From Amoebidium appalachense (lineage: Eukaryota; Ichthyosporea), in the NCBI GenBank assembly GCA_963693365.1, contig CAVNZM010000002.1, forward strand, positions 1,922,001-1,986,000: a stretch of DNA of 64,000 nt. Direction: 5' to 3'. Position numbers and translations under genes: made by a program. The notes beneath the pieces were generated by a model, which ran no database searches, was not told the DNA's origin, and saw only the letters and a list, made by a program, of their open reading frames with translations. Shown piece after piece: positions 35,234-45,722 of this stretch. Positions within the stretch are counted from its first letter, which is position 1. Every line of letters begins with the position of its first letter.

Positions 35234-35253
35234 ACACACACACACACACACAT

Positions 35254-35284
<31 letters not shown>

Positions 35285-35450
35285 AGCACACAAACACACA
35301 AACACACACACACACACAAACACAAACACAGACAGACACGAGGCGCACGCATGCACGCACACACACACGCACACACACACACACGTGGCACACGGTGCGT
35401 GCACACATACACACACACACACTCGTGACACACACACACACACACGAACA

Positions 35451-35505
<55 letters not shown>

Positions 35506-35823
35506 GCACACGCGCACACACACATGCACACGTGTACACACATGTGACACGGCACACCCAGACGCGCACACATATTCACGTGGCACATGAGCCGTATATA
35601 CACACACACACAAACCCACACACACACGGTGTCAGTGTGTGTGTGTGTGCGTATGGTTTGTTGGTCTGGCCGCACACGCGAGCATGTGTGTGTGTGTCTG
35701 TGTCAACGTGTTTGTGTGTCTGTATGTGTGTGTGTGTCACATGGTGTGTGTGTGTGTGTGTGTTTGTGAATGCATGTATGTTTGAGTGTGTGAGTGTGTG
35801 TGGTTGCCCTCTCTCTCTCTCTC

Positions 35824-35888
<65 letters not shown>

Positions 35889-36045
35889 TGGGTGGGTGGG
35901 TGTGTCACAGTGTGTGTCTGTGGGTGTGTGGGTGGGTGTGTGGGTGTGTGTTTGTGTGTGCTGTGTGCTGTGTGTTTGTGTGTGTGGTGTGTGTGTGTGT
36001 GTGTGTTGGTGTATGGCGGTTGATTTGTACAAAAGATGAAAAAGA
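35118..36045. repeat. (CA)n/(TG)n tract with the empty Copia-A site
   Basis: CA repeats to 35630 switch to TG repeats after GTCAG at 35631-35635. That pentamer, the complement of CTGAC, is present once and joins the two sequences that flank Copia-A in arm 1 (ACGCACACAC side and ACACCGTGTGTG side). This is the pre-insertion state. Confidence 0.93.
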
Positions 36046-36048
36046 TAT

Positions 36049-36710
36049 CTCTATGAAAAACTACTCCGGGACGTGTGTTGCCTCTAGGGGGACATCCCCT
36101 TGGACGAAAGTGAACCTGCAATGGTTGTAAACCACGGCAAGCCCCCAGTCATCAATTTATTGATCCGTGAGGTCCATGTGCCCAAAAAACGGGGGAAGGC
36201 TTCGCCCCGTGAAAAAACAGCACGTATGTGTGGATCAATGGGGGTTGTGTGTGGGTGTAGGTGGGTGGGTGAAAAGGAATATATAGCTGTAAGGCTGTGG
36301 ATGCTAAACACAGAAGATGTGTTTGTAGCTTGCTGATCTGCTAAAAAACTGTCGTGCTTATATACCTAAGCCTACCGATCTGAACCAATCAAAATCGATC
36401 TAGTGATATGTGAAATCTGATCCGAGCCAATCATAACTCGGTCTAGTGATCTGTGGTATCTGATGTTTTGACTGGCTAATAGGTGCCCGTGTGCGGGCAG
36501 CCAACCGCTAACTGCTAAAACACGAAATGAAGCCTACATGGTTATGTTGGTATCGAACACCCATCCTACGTGTTTACCCAGAAAAATATTTATGTCAATA
36601 ATTTCCACAAATAAAACCTCTATGAAAAACTACTCCGGGACGTGTGTTGCCTCTAGGGGGACATCCCCTTGGACGAAAGTGAACCTGCAATGGTTGTAAA
36701 CCACGGCACG
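36049..36710 (-). repeat. Split direct repeats, 3' cluster of YR-1
   Basis: 91-bp unit (36049-36139), a 129-bp unique part (36140-36268) with the palindrome ATCAATTTATTGAT, the 349-bp unit (36269-36617) and the 91-bp unit again (36618-36708). Tyrosine-recombinase elements are thought to use such repeats to rebuild a circular DNA intermediate. Confidence 0.9.
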
Positions 36711-36736
36711 AGAGCAGTATGCTTGCTCCAAAGGTT

Positions 36737-37936
36737 TCACTTAAGAATAGAGGCGAATACACGTGTGGTGGTGGCAGCAATGGAGGCCGGACGAATTCGG
36801 GTATAGATCAGGAAGCAGTCGGAGGACCACCGGCCGAGTTGTTTGATCCGGGAGTCGTCGACCCCGGCCTCAGCCAGTGCTGTGGCCCCCCCGATGCGGA
36901 GGCTGTGTCCGGCAAACCGGGAGGGTGAGAGGCCTGCCCGGGAGAGGAGGGCACGGAAATCGGCAGAGAAAGCACTCTTGGTGTAGGGGATGCCACCGAG
37001 ACTGAAGAGGGGGTCGTCGGGTTGACCGGACGTTGTATCCAGGAACTGCCGGAGGAGATGGGCTGGGGAGAAGTGGGTGAGGGGCAGGGCAGCTAGGGTG
37101 ACGTTGACACCTCGGGCCTGTACATCCGTCTTAGAGGTTGGCAGGTGGAGGGTGGCATGGGACAAAGTACCGGTGGGGGTGTAGCTGAAGGTCACGTCCT
37201 TCCGTTTAACGTGACGGGACGGGTCGAAAGAAGTCAGGGTCTTGGAGGTAAATTCCCCTGAACGGAGGAGACCACAGAAACCGACGATGAGGGCCGTCCA
37301 TAGCCGGAGATTGGCCGAGGAGGCCTTGGTGGGGCACTGGCCGTGGAGTAGGTGGAGGTGGGAGGGGAGGAGGGGTTCCCTGGTGGATGAGCGGGGTCGG
37401 ATGTTGTGAGAAAGCTGCCATCGGCCTACCCCCCGTAGGAACCAGGCCAGAGACTTGTCGTGGGGGTAGGGAGCAGGGAGGCCCATGTCGAGGTGGAGCC
37501 TGGTGATGGCCGAATTGTAGCCGGTTAAGGAAGAAGCCTGTACCCCTCGTTGGGCACACCAGGCGAGAAAAAGTTGCACGGTGTGTGGGGAGGCCGGGAG
37601 GGAGGACCCGGAGGAGGATTGCAGCCGAGATGCCACACAGAAATCGATGAACACTTTTTGCACCCGGGAGTAAAAGGCCCGAGAGTCGAGGTTGAGACTC
37701 AGGGCCTGGCATTCCTGCAGGGTAGTGGTGGCTCGAAGCAGCTCGGCCGGAGCAAAGTGGGGGGCCAATCTGCCAGTGTTGCTCCGGAACGGGAGATCTG
37801 GGGGGGGGGGGGGGGGGGGGTTAGCCCAAGGGAAGGGATAGGAACTCGTGGACCCAGGAGGGGAAGGGGCAGGGCTCCGGTTGCAGGGAAGGTCGGAGTC
37901 GTCGGGCCCGGGGAAGTTGGTTACGAGAAATGGCAT
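36737..37936 (-). CDS. Tyrosine recombinase of YR-1
   Basis: 399 residues from ATG 37936, overlapping the RT frame by about 116 bp. A Pro-rich N-terminus is followed by a SAM-like core-binding part and the catalytic domain. The candidate catalytic residues are all present: Arg225 (GLLRSGEF), Lys269 (PTSKTD), His344 and Arg347 (GHSLRIGGAT), Trp370 (LGRWSS) and Tyr378 (FLIYTR). In DIRS-type elements this enzyme integrates a circular DNA copy, which explains the lack of target duplication. The frame is intact; the copy at 58.5-59.7 kb is broken at the HxxR motif. Confidence 0.93.
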   Translation of the reverse strand: MPFLVTNFPGPDDSDLPCNRSPAPSPPGSTSSYPFPWANPPPPPPPDLPFRSNTGRLAPHFAPAELLRATTTLQECQALSLNLDSRAFYSRVQKVFIDFCVASRLQSSSGSSLPASPHTVQLFLAWCAQRGVQASSLTGYNSAITRLHLDMGLPAPYPHDKSLAWFLRGVGRWQLSHNIRPRSSTREPLLPSHLHLLHGQCPTKASSANLRLWTALIVGFCGLLRSGEFTSKTLTSFDPSRHVKRKDVTFSYTPTGTLSHATLHLPTSKTDVQARGVNVTLAALPLTHFSPAHLLRQFLDTTSGQPDDPLFSLGGIPYTKSAFSADFRALLSRAGLSPSRFAGHSLRIGGATALAEAGVDDSRIKQLGRWSSDCFLIYTRIRPASIAATTTRVFASILK

Positions 37937-39490
37937 CGGCCAGATGTTTGAGGGGTCCTGGTAGGTAGGATGCCTGTAACGTAAATTGGTATTGCATTTC
38001 CATGCGGGTGATGAACCGAATAAGTTTGGCCATCACGGGGTGGGGGGAAGACCGGGAGTGCAGGTCAGACACAGCACCCGTGTTGTCGCATAAAATACGG
38101 ACATGGTGGGTGGACCAGGAGGGGGCCCAGAGGGCCACGGCGGCTGCGATGGCCAGGAGTTCGATGACGGAAGAACCGAGTTTACCCTCATGAGCATAGA
38201 GGGCTTGGGTGGAGGGGGACCAGGGCATGAAGAACCATTGGTCGAGCCAGTGGCCACCTAGACCCACCGATCCGGCAGCATCAGTGGCCAGGGTGGTGTA
38301 TGTGGGGGGTGTGATGAGGTGCACCCCATTCCATGATGTGAGGAACTGGTGCCATTCGGCTATGTCGGCCCGGGCGGCAGCAGTCAGTCGTATGTGGTGG
38401 TGGCCGGCAAGGTGTGGGTGGGTCCGGAGAAGGGCCCATAGGCGCTGGGAGAAGGCCCTCCCGGGGGGAACCAGCTGGGCACACCAGGTGAGTTTGCCGA
38501 GGAGGGACTGGAGGTCCCGAATGGTGATGGTGGGCTTTGGGTGGGAAGTGAGGTCGAGTAGGTCCGAGAGCTTGGAAGCCGGGATTCGTGCCTCCATGGC
38601 GATGGAGTCGAATTCGATACCGATGAAGACGACACGGGTAGCCGGGCCCTGCATCTTGTCTTCGGAGATGGCAATGTGCAGCTCTCGGCAGAGTTGCAGA
38701 AAGGTGGATAGGTGACGTTGGCACTGCTGTTGTGTGGGGGCGACTATAATCCAGTCGTCTACGTAGTGGCGGATGAGGGTAATACCGTGCTGGTGTGCCA
38801 GCCACTGTAGGGTGGCCGCGATCCGTTCCCAGATGGCTGGGCTAGATTTCAGGCCGAAGGGCAGTCTGGTTTCAACGTAAAAATGCCCTTGCCATTTGAA
38901 TGCCATTAAGTGGTGGTCTTCCGGTCGGATGGGCATGTGCCGGAAGGCAGCCTGCACATCTGCCACGGCCATGTAGCAGCCGGGGCCTGCGTCGAGAATG
39001 AGTTGGGTGACATCCCGGGCGCGAATGTACCGAAGTTCGTCGGGGTAGGTGATGCTGTCATTGACACTGCTACCCCGGGGCCAGGAGAGGTGGTGGATTC
39101 GACGGTACTTGGGGGGGTTCCCTTTCTTGGTAACGGCGCCGATGGGGGAGGAACGGTGGACGGGAAATTCGTCAAAGAATTGGGCCGGGGAGAGGGGGCC
39201 GCGCAGGTGGCCGAGGGCGACTTCTTTGGCAATATCCACCGTGATAGCGGCAGCTGCCTCCGGGGTGGTGGGTAGGTTGGGGCCCACCCGAGAGGTGGAG
39301 GGGCCGCGATAGCCGATGTCGACGCCGAATTCGACATCGTGGAGGAGTTGTGCGGCGAATGGTTGGTCCGGGTAGGAGGCCAGCAGTTCCCGGAGGCGGG
39401 AGGTGTCAATGTGGTGCTGGGACAGCGGGCGGGCCTCCGGGTCTGAGCCTCGGGGGAAGGGGTGGTTAGCAAGGGTGGTGTACCCTTGGG
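37821..39490 (-). CDS. Reverse transcriptase-RNase H of YR-1
   Basis: The frame runs from the 41-base G run (39505-39545) to a stop at 37821; the first internal ATG is 39287. The RT core has YRRIHHLSWP, VADVQAAFRHMPI, LPFGLKSSPAIW and the YVDD box (plus-strand 38754-38765). RNase H has ATDAAGS, SVIELLAIA, LCDNTGAVSDL and HLADAISR, i.e. the D-E-D-D set. In the second copy a continuous frame starts at an ATG upstream of the C run (56822). Here the run is 11 bases longer and puts that ATG out of frame, so translation would need another start or a frameshift. Confidence 0.92.
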
Positions 39491-39504
39491 GAGATCCCGG
39501 CAGT

Positions 39505-39548
<44 letters not shown>

Positions 39549-39780
39549 CAGGGCCCCGGGGGGTTAGAGTAGGGCAGCTTGGCCCAAGTGAGGGTTGGCA
39601 GGGAGGGCAGCGGGGCCCTGTGCAGGGGAATGTGCCCGAGCACGCGGGGGTGTGGGCGGACACAGCGGTAGAAGAAGGGGGGGGGAGGGAGTGCTAGGTG
39701 AGTGTAAGGGGGGGGGGAGGCTCGTGGGATGGGGGGGGGGGGAGTAAAATTATGTGCAGTGGCCAGAATAAACGTCTTTG
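39505..39780. other. Poly-G and G-rich region between gag and RT of YR-1
   Basis: A 41-base G run (39505-39545) codes for poly-Pro on the sense strand, with more G runs near 39678-39745. The corresponding run in YR-2 is 30 bases (56920-56949). Confidence 0.9.
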
Positions 39781-39942
39781 TATAGGGACATTTATTCTTG
39801 ACGCGCGCGGGCGCCGTAGTTGGCCTGCGAAATTTTGTACTCAGCCCTATTGGCCCGTTCTCCCGAGCTCCGTTTCCCTGTACTCGTGTGTCCTAGCTCC
39901 GAACCCCTATGTTCTAGCTGTGTGTGTGGGTGTGCGCGTAGA

Positions 39943-41112
39943 CTAGGCATTGTGCTTGCAGTCTTTGCGGGGGTGTGTGCCAGAGCAGAGCGGGCACACG
40001 TGGGAGAAGGGGCAGGGCTGCTTAGCGCAGGACCGACCGTTAATGTGGAAATTCCTGCAGTGCGTCGCGGGTAGATCCACGGGTCGGGCCGGTTTGGCCG
40101 GGCCGGGTTGCGGGCCAGGGCGGTTAGGGGTGTGACCCCCGCCGGGCTTGTGGGGCGGCTTAAAGCCGTCAAGACCACAGCCGGGCTTGGGGTACATGGG
40201 GCAGGCCGCGCTGGGGTGGTCGGGGAAGCCACAGCGCTGACATGCGTCCTGGATGAGCAGGGTGGGTGGCAGGAGGAGATCCTGGTGGAGTTGGGCGAGC
40301 AGGTTGGGGCACTCGATCGGAGCCCGACCCTGCTGGTGGGCCACGGTGCGGGCGTATACGTCATAGTTGTGGATCTGGGCCCACGGGTATCGGGTGCTGA
40401 GGCGAGTGATGTGCTGAGTCCAAAGTACGTCTTTGTCCGTGGGAAGGCCGAGGTGGTGCTTGGCGGCCATGTAATGGGTCCAAGCTTGGATCCAAATGAC
40501 GAGTGAACGCAGGGGAACGGGTTTGTCTTGGCGAAAAGTCTCGATGCTGCCGTCGTCGGCCATGCGCAGATGCTGACCTTTCTTGGATGGGGCCAGGAGG
40601 GCGGCGGGGGTGAACTTATACAGGTCGACGAAACGATTGGCGCGCAAATCTGCCAGCACATCCGCGGGGGGAAGCGGGAGTGTGCCCGGCTGAATGTCGC
40701 CAGTGTTCTCACCTGTGATGGGGGGCGCGGGCAGGGCAGGCAGGTCAAGGTCAGGGCCGAGATGCAGCCCCGGGGAAACCTCCCCGGGTGTGGAGGGCGC
40801 GGCGGGGGGCGCGGGAGGGTCGCGGTTGGTGAGAGCAGCCAGGACGCCAGCCATCTGGGTGCTGATGGCGGTGAGGGCGGCCAGGACGGCGTCTTGAGAA
40901 GTCATCTGCGGGGACGGCGGGGCCTGAGGGGGGACTTCAGGGGTGGAGGGGAGAGTAGCCGGCGGGTCCGGGTCCGTGGTGGTATGGGCCGCTGGAGGCG
41001 CGTCAGTGTCCGCGGGAGCGTTGGTCAGCCTGTGGCGGAGGTCGCTGCGGGTCAGGCGCTTAGGTGCCGCGGCAGGGGCGGCGGCTGAGGCCTGGCGCTT
41101 TTTCGGCGGCAT
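39943..41112 (-). CDS. gag: Gag-like protein of YR-1
   Basis: 389 residues starting MPPKKRQASAAAPAAAPKR, with an Ala/Pro-rich N-terminal half. The C-terminal part carries three Cys/His clusters. One is a retroviral-type knuckle CQRCGFPDHPSAAC (C-x2-C-x4-H-x4-C). The second is CRNFHINGRSCAKQPCPFSH, which fits a C-x9-C-x4-C-x3-H (CCCH) finger. The third is CPLCSGTHPRKDC (C-x2-C-x3-H-x4-C). The CCCH finger followed by a knuckle is a feature of Gag proteins of some tyrosine-recombinase elements and suggests RNA binding. It is intact and almost identical to 55354-56523. Confidence 0.9.
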   Translation of the reverse strand: MPPKKRQASAAAPAAAPKRLTRSDLRHRLTNAPADTDAPPAAHTTTDPDPPATLPSTPEVPPQAPPSPQMTSQDAVLAALTAISTQMAGVLAALTNRDPPAPPAAPSTPGEVSPGLHLGPDLDLPALPAPPITGENTGDIQPGTLPLPPADVLADLRANRFVDLYKFTPAALLAPSKKGQHLRMADDGSIETFRQDKPVPLRSLVIWIQAWTHYMAAKHHLGLPTDKDVLWTQHITRLSTRYPWAQIHNYDVYARTVAHQQGRAPIECPNLLAQLHQDLLLPPTLLIQDACQRCGFPDHPSAACPMYPKPGCGLDGFKPPHKPGGGHTPNRPGPQPGPAKPARPVDLPATHCRNFHINGRSCAKQPCPFSHVCPLCSGTHPRKDCKHNA

Positions 41113-41151
41113 GCTGACCGGCGTAGGGAGAGATAGGGAGAATGAAAAGGA

Positions 41152-41500
41152 GTGAAAAGGAATATATAGCTGTAAGGCTGTGGATGCTAAACACAGAAGA
41201 TGTGTTTGTAGCTTGCTGATCTGCTAAAAAACTGTCGTGCTTATATACCTAAGCCTACCGATCTGAACCAATCAAAATCGATCTAGTGATATGTGAAATC
41301 TGATCCGAGCCAATCATAACTCGGTCTAGTGATCTGTGGTATCTGATGTTTTGACTGGCTAATAGGTGCCCGTGTGCGGGCAGCCAACCGCTAACTGCTA
41401 AAACACGAAATGAAGCCTACATGGTTATGTTGGTATCGAACACCCATCCTACGTGTTTACCCAGAAAAATATTTATGTCAATAATTTCCACAAATAAAAC
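41152..41500 (-). repeat. 5' split repeat of YR-1
   Basis: 349 bp equal to 36269-36617. In sense orientation it holds CCAAT-like TGATTGG motifs and a TATATAAG (GGTATATAAGCACG) about 150 bp before gag, a likely promoter. Gag begins at 41112. Confidence 0.9.
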
Positions 41501-42167
41501 CCATACGCTCTCGATAGAGCTCAAGTGTGTCGCACACACGTTGTTTGCATTTTTGCTACCAAAAATGGTGCGCAGTTCGATTCTGTGTGTGACACAGGGA
41601 CGCACGAATGGGCGTTTATGTCCACCACACATTTTTGGGTCAGCGGTGAAATGGGATCGGTAGCCAATCAACTGAGAGAGCCAATTACATGGCTGCATGT
41701 CCCTAATTGGTTCGCATGCCCAACCAATGGCAGAGAGCCCTGTGAGCACCGGTACATTCGGATCTACATAATATAATAGCGTATAATAAAATTAGTCCAA
41801 AAACAAAAAAAGGTTTTCTTTGTCACAACGTAGCCACGAACAAAAAAGAATGCACTACTGGAGTGCCTTTCACTTATAACAACCAACCCTGCAATACGTA
41901 TTCAATGACATTGGCGATGATGGTAACTTCCACGTATATGCCATGTACTGTCCGCCGATGCCAAACTCATTCGTGATTTATGAATAGGCTAGTAGTCATG
42001 ATCGATGGCTTAGTGAGTCGATTGCTCCAACCTTCATTTCAGCACAAAGAAAGTGAATTATATACCTAATAAAATCTTACCAACCTCATTGCGAGCGCGT
42101 TCGTGAAACGCAGTGGTTAAGAAAAAAACTTGAACGAAGATACTTTGTACAGTTCTGATATTTACGG
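41501..42167. other. Unique outer part of arm 2
   Basis: Mirror of 13773-14437. It contains a frame (41525-41776, plus) that is also open in arm 1 but is unrecognised. The arm match ends at ATTTACGG (42167). Confidence 0.75.
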
Positions 42168-42361
42168 AATTTTAGTTGGCCATGGATCATGCGAGCATTT
42201 TATCCTGTACCCAATTACAATTCCCCCATGCCTATGTAACCTATATGCATGGCCAACTCTGAAATCCATCGCCACTGTGACGACACTGTCTCTGTCACAG
42301 ACCCTAACAGACTTCTAAAGACTTCTGTGTTAGACACGTACAATATACGTAGAATAACAAA

Positions 42362-42512
42362 ATGGCAGCAGCCGCGGCCGGTCAGCCTGGCCACATTCCT
42401 TTAAGGTCATATTTGTTATTGCAAGAAGTACCGGCCATCAAACAAGTGGACGTTGCGATACATGGTGGAAGTTATGATTGCCAGGATTGCAGAACTACCT
42501 ATACTGGAGGAG
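42362..42512 (+). CDS. Possible truncated host exon before a Copia-A fragment
   Basis: An ATG at 42362 opens MAAAAAGQPGHIPLRSYLLL and reads about 50 codons with a C-x2-C (YDCQDC) before running into antisense Copia-A at 42513. The preceding ~190 bp look unique. I do not recognise the protein. Its codon pattern and Ala-rich start resemble a real N-terminus, but it could be chance. Everything after 42513 in this frame is antisense pol. The stretch 42168-42361 has no recognised feature. Confidence 0.3.
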
Positions 42513-44362
42513 AGGGAGGACTCGTTGATGATGGTGCCCACGGGAATAGGGGTGGCCTTAGGCTTGGCATCGATCAGGTTGAAGTCGGTGATGATGTCCT
42601 TGATGTAGGAGGACTGCAGCAGCTTGAGGGAGTCACGGGTGTACAGCAGTTGGGTGCCAAGGAAGATGTCTGGCAGACCGACCTTGCACTCGGCAGACTT
42701 CGTGATGTGACGAACAAGCTCCTGCATGATGGTGGAGTGCCGTGTGCAGGTGATGATGGCATCATCAACGTAGTTGCCCGAACGGATGATGTGCCCGTTG
42801 GGGAACCGACGGAAGTAGACACACGGATCGGAACGGAGACGGGTGGGCAATGAGAATGGAGTTGAAGAACTCGTACCATGCCAGGGATGCCTGCTTGAGT
42901 CCGTAGATGGCCTTCTTGAGTTTCCAGACTTTGTGTTCATTGCCAGGGAGGATAAAACCAGGAGGTTGCTCCATGTACAAAGTCTCGTCGAGGGGGCTGT
43001 TGAGGAAGGCCGTGCTGATGTCGAGTTGATGGATCTCGTGGTCCTGTTGCACACCGAGGGCAAGCAGGGCACGGACGGAGGAGGACATGACGACGGGGGA
43101 AGAGTTGTCACCGTAGTCAACACCGTAGACTTGGGTGAAACCCTTGGCCACACCACGACCCTTGATCTTGGTGTCACCAGCAGAGTTGAGGACCTTCTCC
43201 GTGACAATCCACTTGAATCGGATGATGTTGGCATCGGAGGGGGGCTCAACTACGTCGAAGATGTCCTTGTCGATGAAAGCCTTGTACTCGGCAGTGAGGG
43301 CAGTCACCACTTCATCACCCTTGGTGCCGGAGCACAGCTTCTGAATTGACCGGGGCAGCTGAGACACATCAAGGCTGGGTCGGGAGATGCTCACCATAGC
43401 CATGGCAGGCCGGGAGGAGAGACGGGAGGAACGACGGGGGACGGTACGGAGGGGCTCAGGGGCCGGGGGGGTGTCTGGGACAGACACTCGGTGGTCGGGG
43501 ATGGGGGCCTGGAAGCCAGGGATGGGTGCCGTGTTGAGGGGGGAGTCGGATAACACGGGGCTGGACGGGGCCGAGTGGAACTCCGGAGACCCAGGACGAA
43601 CCGGGGTGAGATGACCAGGTACGTGGTCATTGACGGCAGGGGCCGGCAGCAGGGGTTGCTGGCCGGTGGGGGGGGGGGGGGGGGTGGGTGGAGCCACGGG
43701 GGCAGGTACACGACGGGGGGAACGACGGATAATCACCGACGGAATTTCATCGTCATCGGAATTGGAATTTCCGGAATGCAGGGATGGATCGATTGAGGTC
43801 GTCTGATTGGTGGCCTGCACAGAAATCTGATTGGATGCCGTGGTGAATTGTGATTCGTCGAAGACGACATCGCGGTAGAGGTTGACCGTGTTGCCACGTA
43901 GATTCATGATCTTGTGGGCTTTGTTGGTGATATCCCAGCCCACGTAGGTGCCGAGTTTGACGGTAGAGGCCAACTTGTCTCGTTTGGATGCAGGGACGTG
44001 TACATAGGCTGGGCAGCCGAATACGTGCAGGTGGGAGATGTCAGGCTTGACACCGTAGAAAATTTCAAACGGTGTACGGCCATTGGCAGCTCTGGCCGGG
44101 GTCACGTTGATTATGTAGGCAGCATGCTTGAGAGCAGCTCCCCACAGCTTGGGGGAAAGGGAGTCGGCCTTGTCCTGATGAAGGAAGCACCGAACGATCT
44201 CCTGCAGATCCCTCATCTTACGTTCAACGAAGCCGTTGAGTTGGGGACCGTCAACCGGGGCAAATTCCTGTATGATGCCCTTGGACTGGCAGTACTGCTC
44301 CATAGCATGGGAGGTGAACTCGGACCCAGAGTCTGAACGGAAGTGGCTCACCACCTTGTCGG
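42513..44362 (-). pseudogene. pol: Copia-A pol fragment (integrase C-half to RT)
   Basis: Reads leftward from the second integrase Asp (DSGSEF, 44320 region) through VERKM, a 17-base poly-C hinge that keeps frame, and the RT. An 8-base deletion relative to Copia-A near 42850, between CAC repeats, shifts the frame before YVDD. A downstream frame then carries GNYVDDAII and GLPDIFLGTQLLY. Homology ends at the GTIINE codons (42513), so RNase H is missing. The right edge is cut exactly by the Copia-B LTR at 44363. Confidence 0.92.
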
Positions 44363-45287
44363 TGTTAAATTGTATAAGTATTTGGGATGTAAGCAGAGAC
44401 ACAGTGGTGCAGTGTGAAAACACCACAGACACACACAACAACAAAACACGGAACGATCGGAGCAGTGTACACAACAGACATCAATGTTTAGACACGACTG
44501 AACTGAATTTATTCTGATCTTCGAATAAATACCTGAAATTCCTCTAAGTCCAATCCATATATGATTTCCGACCTGTCGGAAATCAGATCTATCTCTAATA
44601 GAAACCAATCACTAAGAACCAATTGCTTTCAGAGAGATCCGGTACGCGGAGACGCACACGATAGGACACAGACACTAGTTAAGGTCAACTCGTGTCATCG
44701 TCAAGGAAGTTCTAACCTATGACATACTGCAAAGACTCAGACATATCACACTTAAGCTTGATGATTGGTTAAAGCCCGGCAACACATGAAAACTAAAGTA
44801 AATTAATGAAGTCTAAACACACATGCTATTCTAAGTGTAGCCTAAGTGTGTTACCGTCCAATGAACACGTATTAAGTAACACAAATCTACCTAACATATA
44901 TTAGTAGAAAAGAAATACGATTATACACATGAAGACAAAGAGAGAAAGAAAAGAAAATAAGGAAGGAGAAAGAGGAAGGAAAAGAGAGCACAGATCAACA
45001 AACAAGATAGCAATAGCATAACTATAACCAGAGATATTTATGTACACACAAACATGTACACGTCTCTCCCTGAGTGGGTGGATCCGTGTACACACATACA
45101 AATAATCTAATTGATATTACAACACACGATTAAAGCCGATACAACACGATTACAAGTATACAAGCATATCGGAGATCGATGCTACACTTTACATAATAGG
45201 AGTGTGGCATTTACACTAAGCATATGAACTGAAACATAACACAAACTGAGAAGATCTTACCATATGTAAATACTACGTATTACAACA
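44363..45287 (-). repeat. Copia-B LTR, copy B (3' LTR of B1)
   Basis: 925 bp with TGTTAAAT...TACAACA ends. The polypurine complement TCCCCACT follows at 45288-45295, so on the minus strand this is the 3' LTR. Confidence 0.93.
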
Positions 45288-45722
45288 TCCCCACTTAAGA
45301 CTTTGAAGTTTGTGTTATCATATCCCCACTGAACTAGTGAAATATCTCCCCACTTGAGAACAGAAACGGAAAAAAAAAATTAAAGTGTGTACTTTTCCGG
45401 GGGGGGGGGGGGGGGGGGGGGGAGAAAGGGGGGGGGGGGGGGGGGAAGGGGGGGGGGGGAAGGGAGGGGGGGGGGAGGGGGGGGGGAAGGGGGGGGGGGG
45501 GAAGGAACCGGGGCAAAAACAACGAATATGTATAACGTGTATAGTCGGGGTTTGATTAACTGGGTTTTAAACCAGTGAAAGATAGAGTAGAGTCATGGTA
45601 CAGGTCAAACCTTATATATAAACCCTAAGTGGGCATACCCACAAAGGCAATATACATATGAAATAATGATTATGATAAAGTAAGTAGTAAACATTAGAAA
45701 ATCACTCTTGAAGTAGGACGGG
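45288..45722 (-). promoter_or_regulatory. Copia-B1 3' untranslated region and polypurine tract
   Basis: TCCCCACT (AGTGGGGA in sense) occurs at 45288, 45323 and 45347, and again in the RNase H codons at 45844. G-rich runs fill 45399-45505. The first copy abuts the LTR and is the plus-strand primer. Confidence 0.8.

Larger units (their letters stand above)
36049..41500 (-). mobile_element. Full-length DIRS/Ngaro-type tyrosine-recombinase retrotransposon (YR-1)
   Basis: 5452 bp inserted without target duplication between GATAT and CCATACG, which are contiguous in arm 1. It has split direct repeats: a 91-bp repeat at 36049-36139 and 36618-36708, and a 349-bp repeat at 36269-36617 and 41152-41500. 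In coding sense the order is A1-ORFs-B1-A2-B2, the hallmark of PAT/Ngaro-type elements. It encodes gag, RT-RNase H and a tyrosine recombinase in overlapping or adjacent frames. I see no methyltransferase region after RNase H, which points to the Ngaro side. A second copy is at 54976-60406. Confidence 0.93.

Noticed and set aside
37821-37936. Methyltransferase domain after RNase H of YR-1, as in DIRS/PAT elements
   Set aside because: RNase H ends within ~60 codons and the recombinase frame overlaps it; there is no room and no motif.
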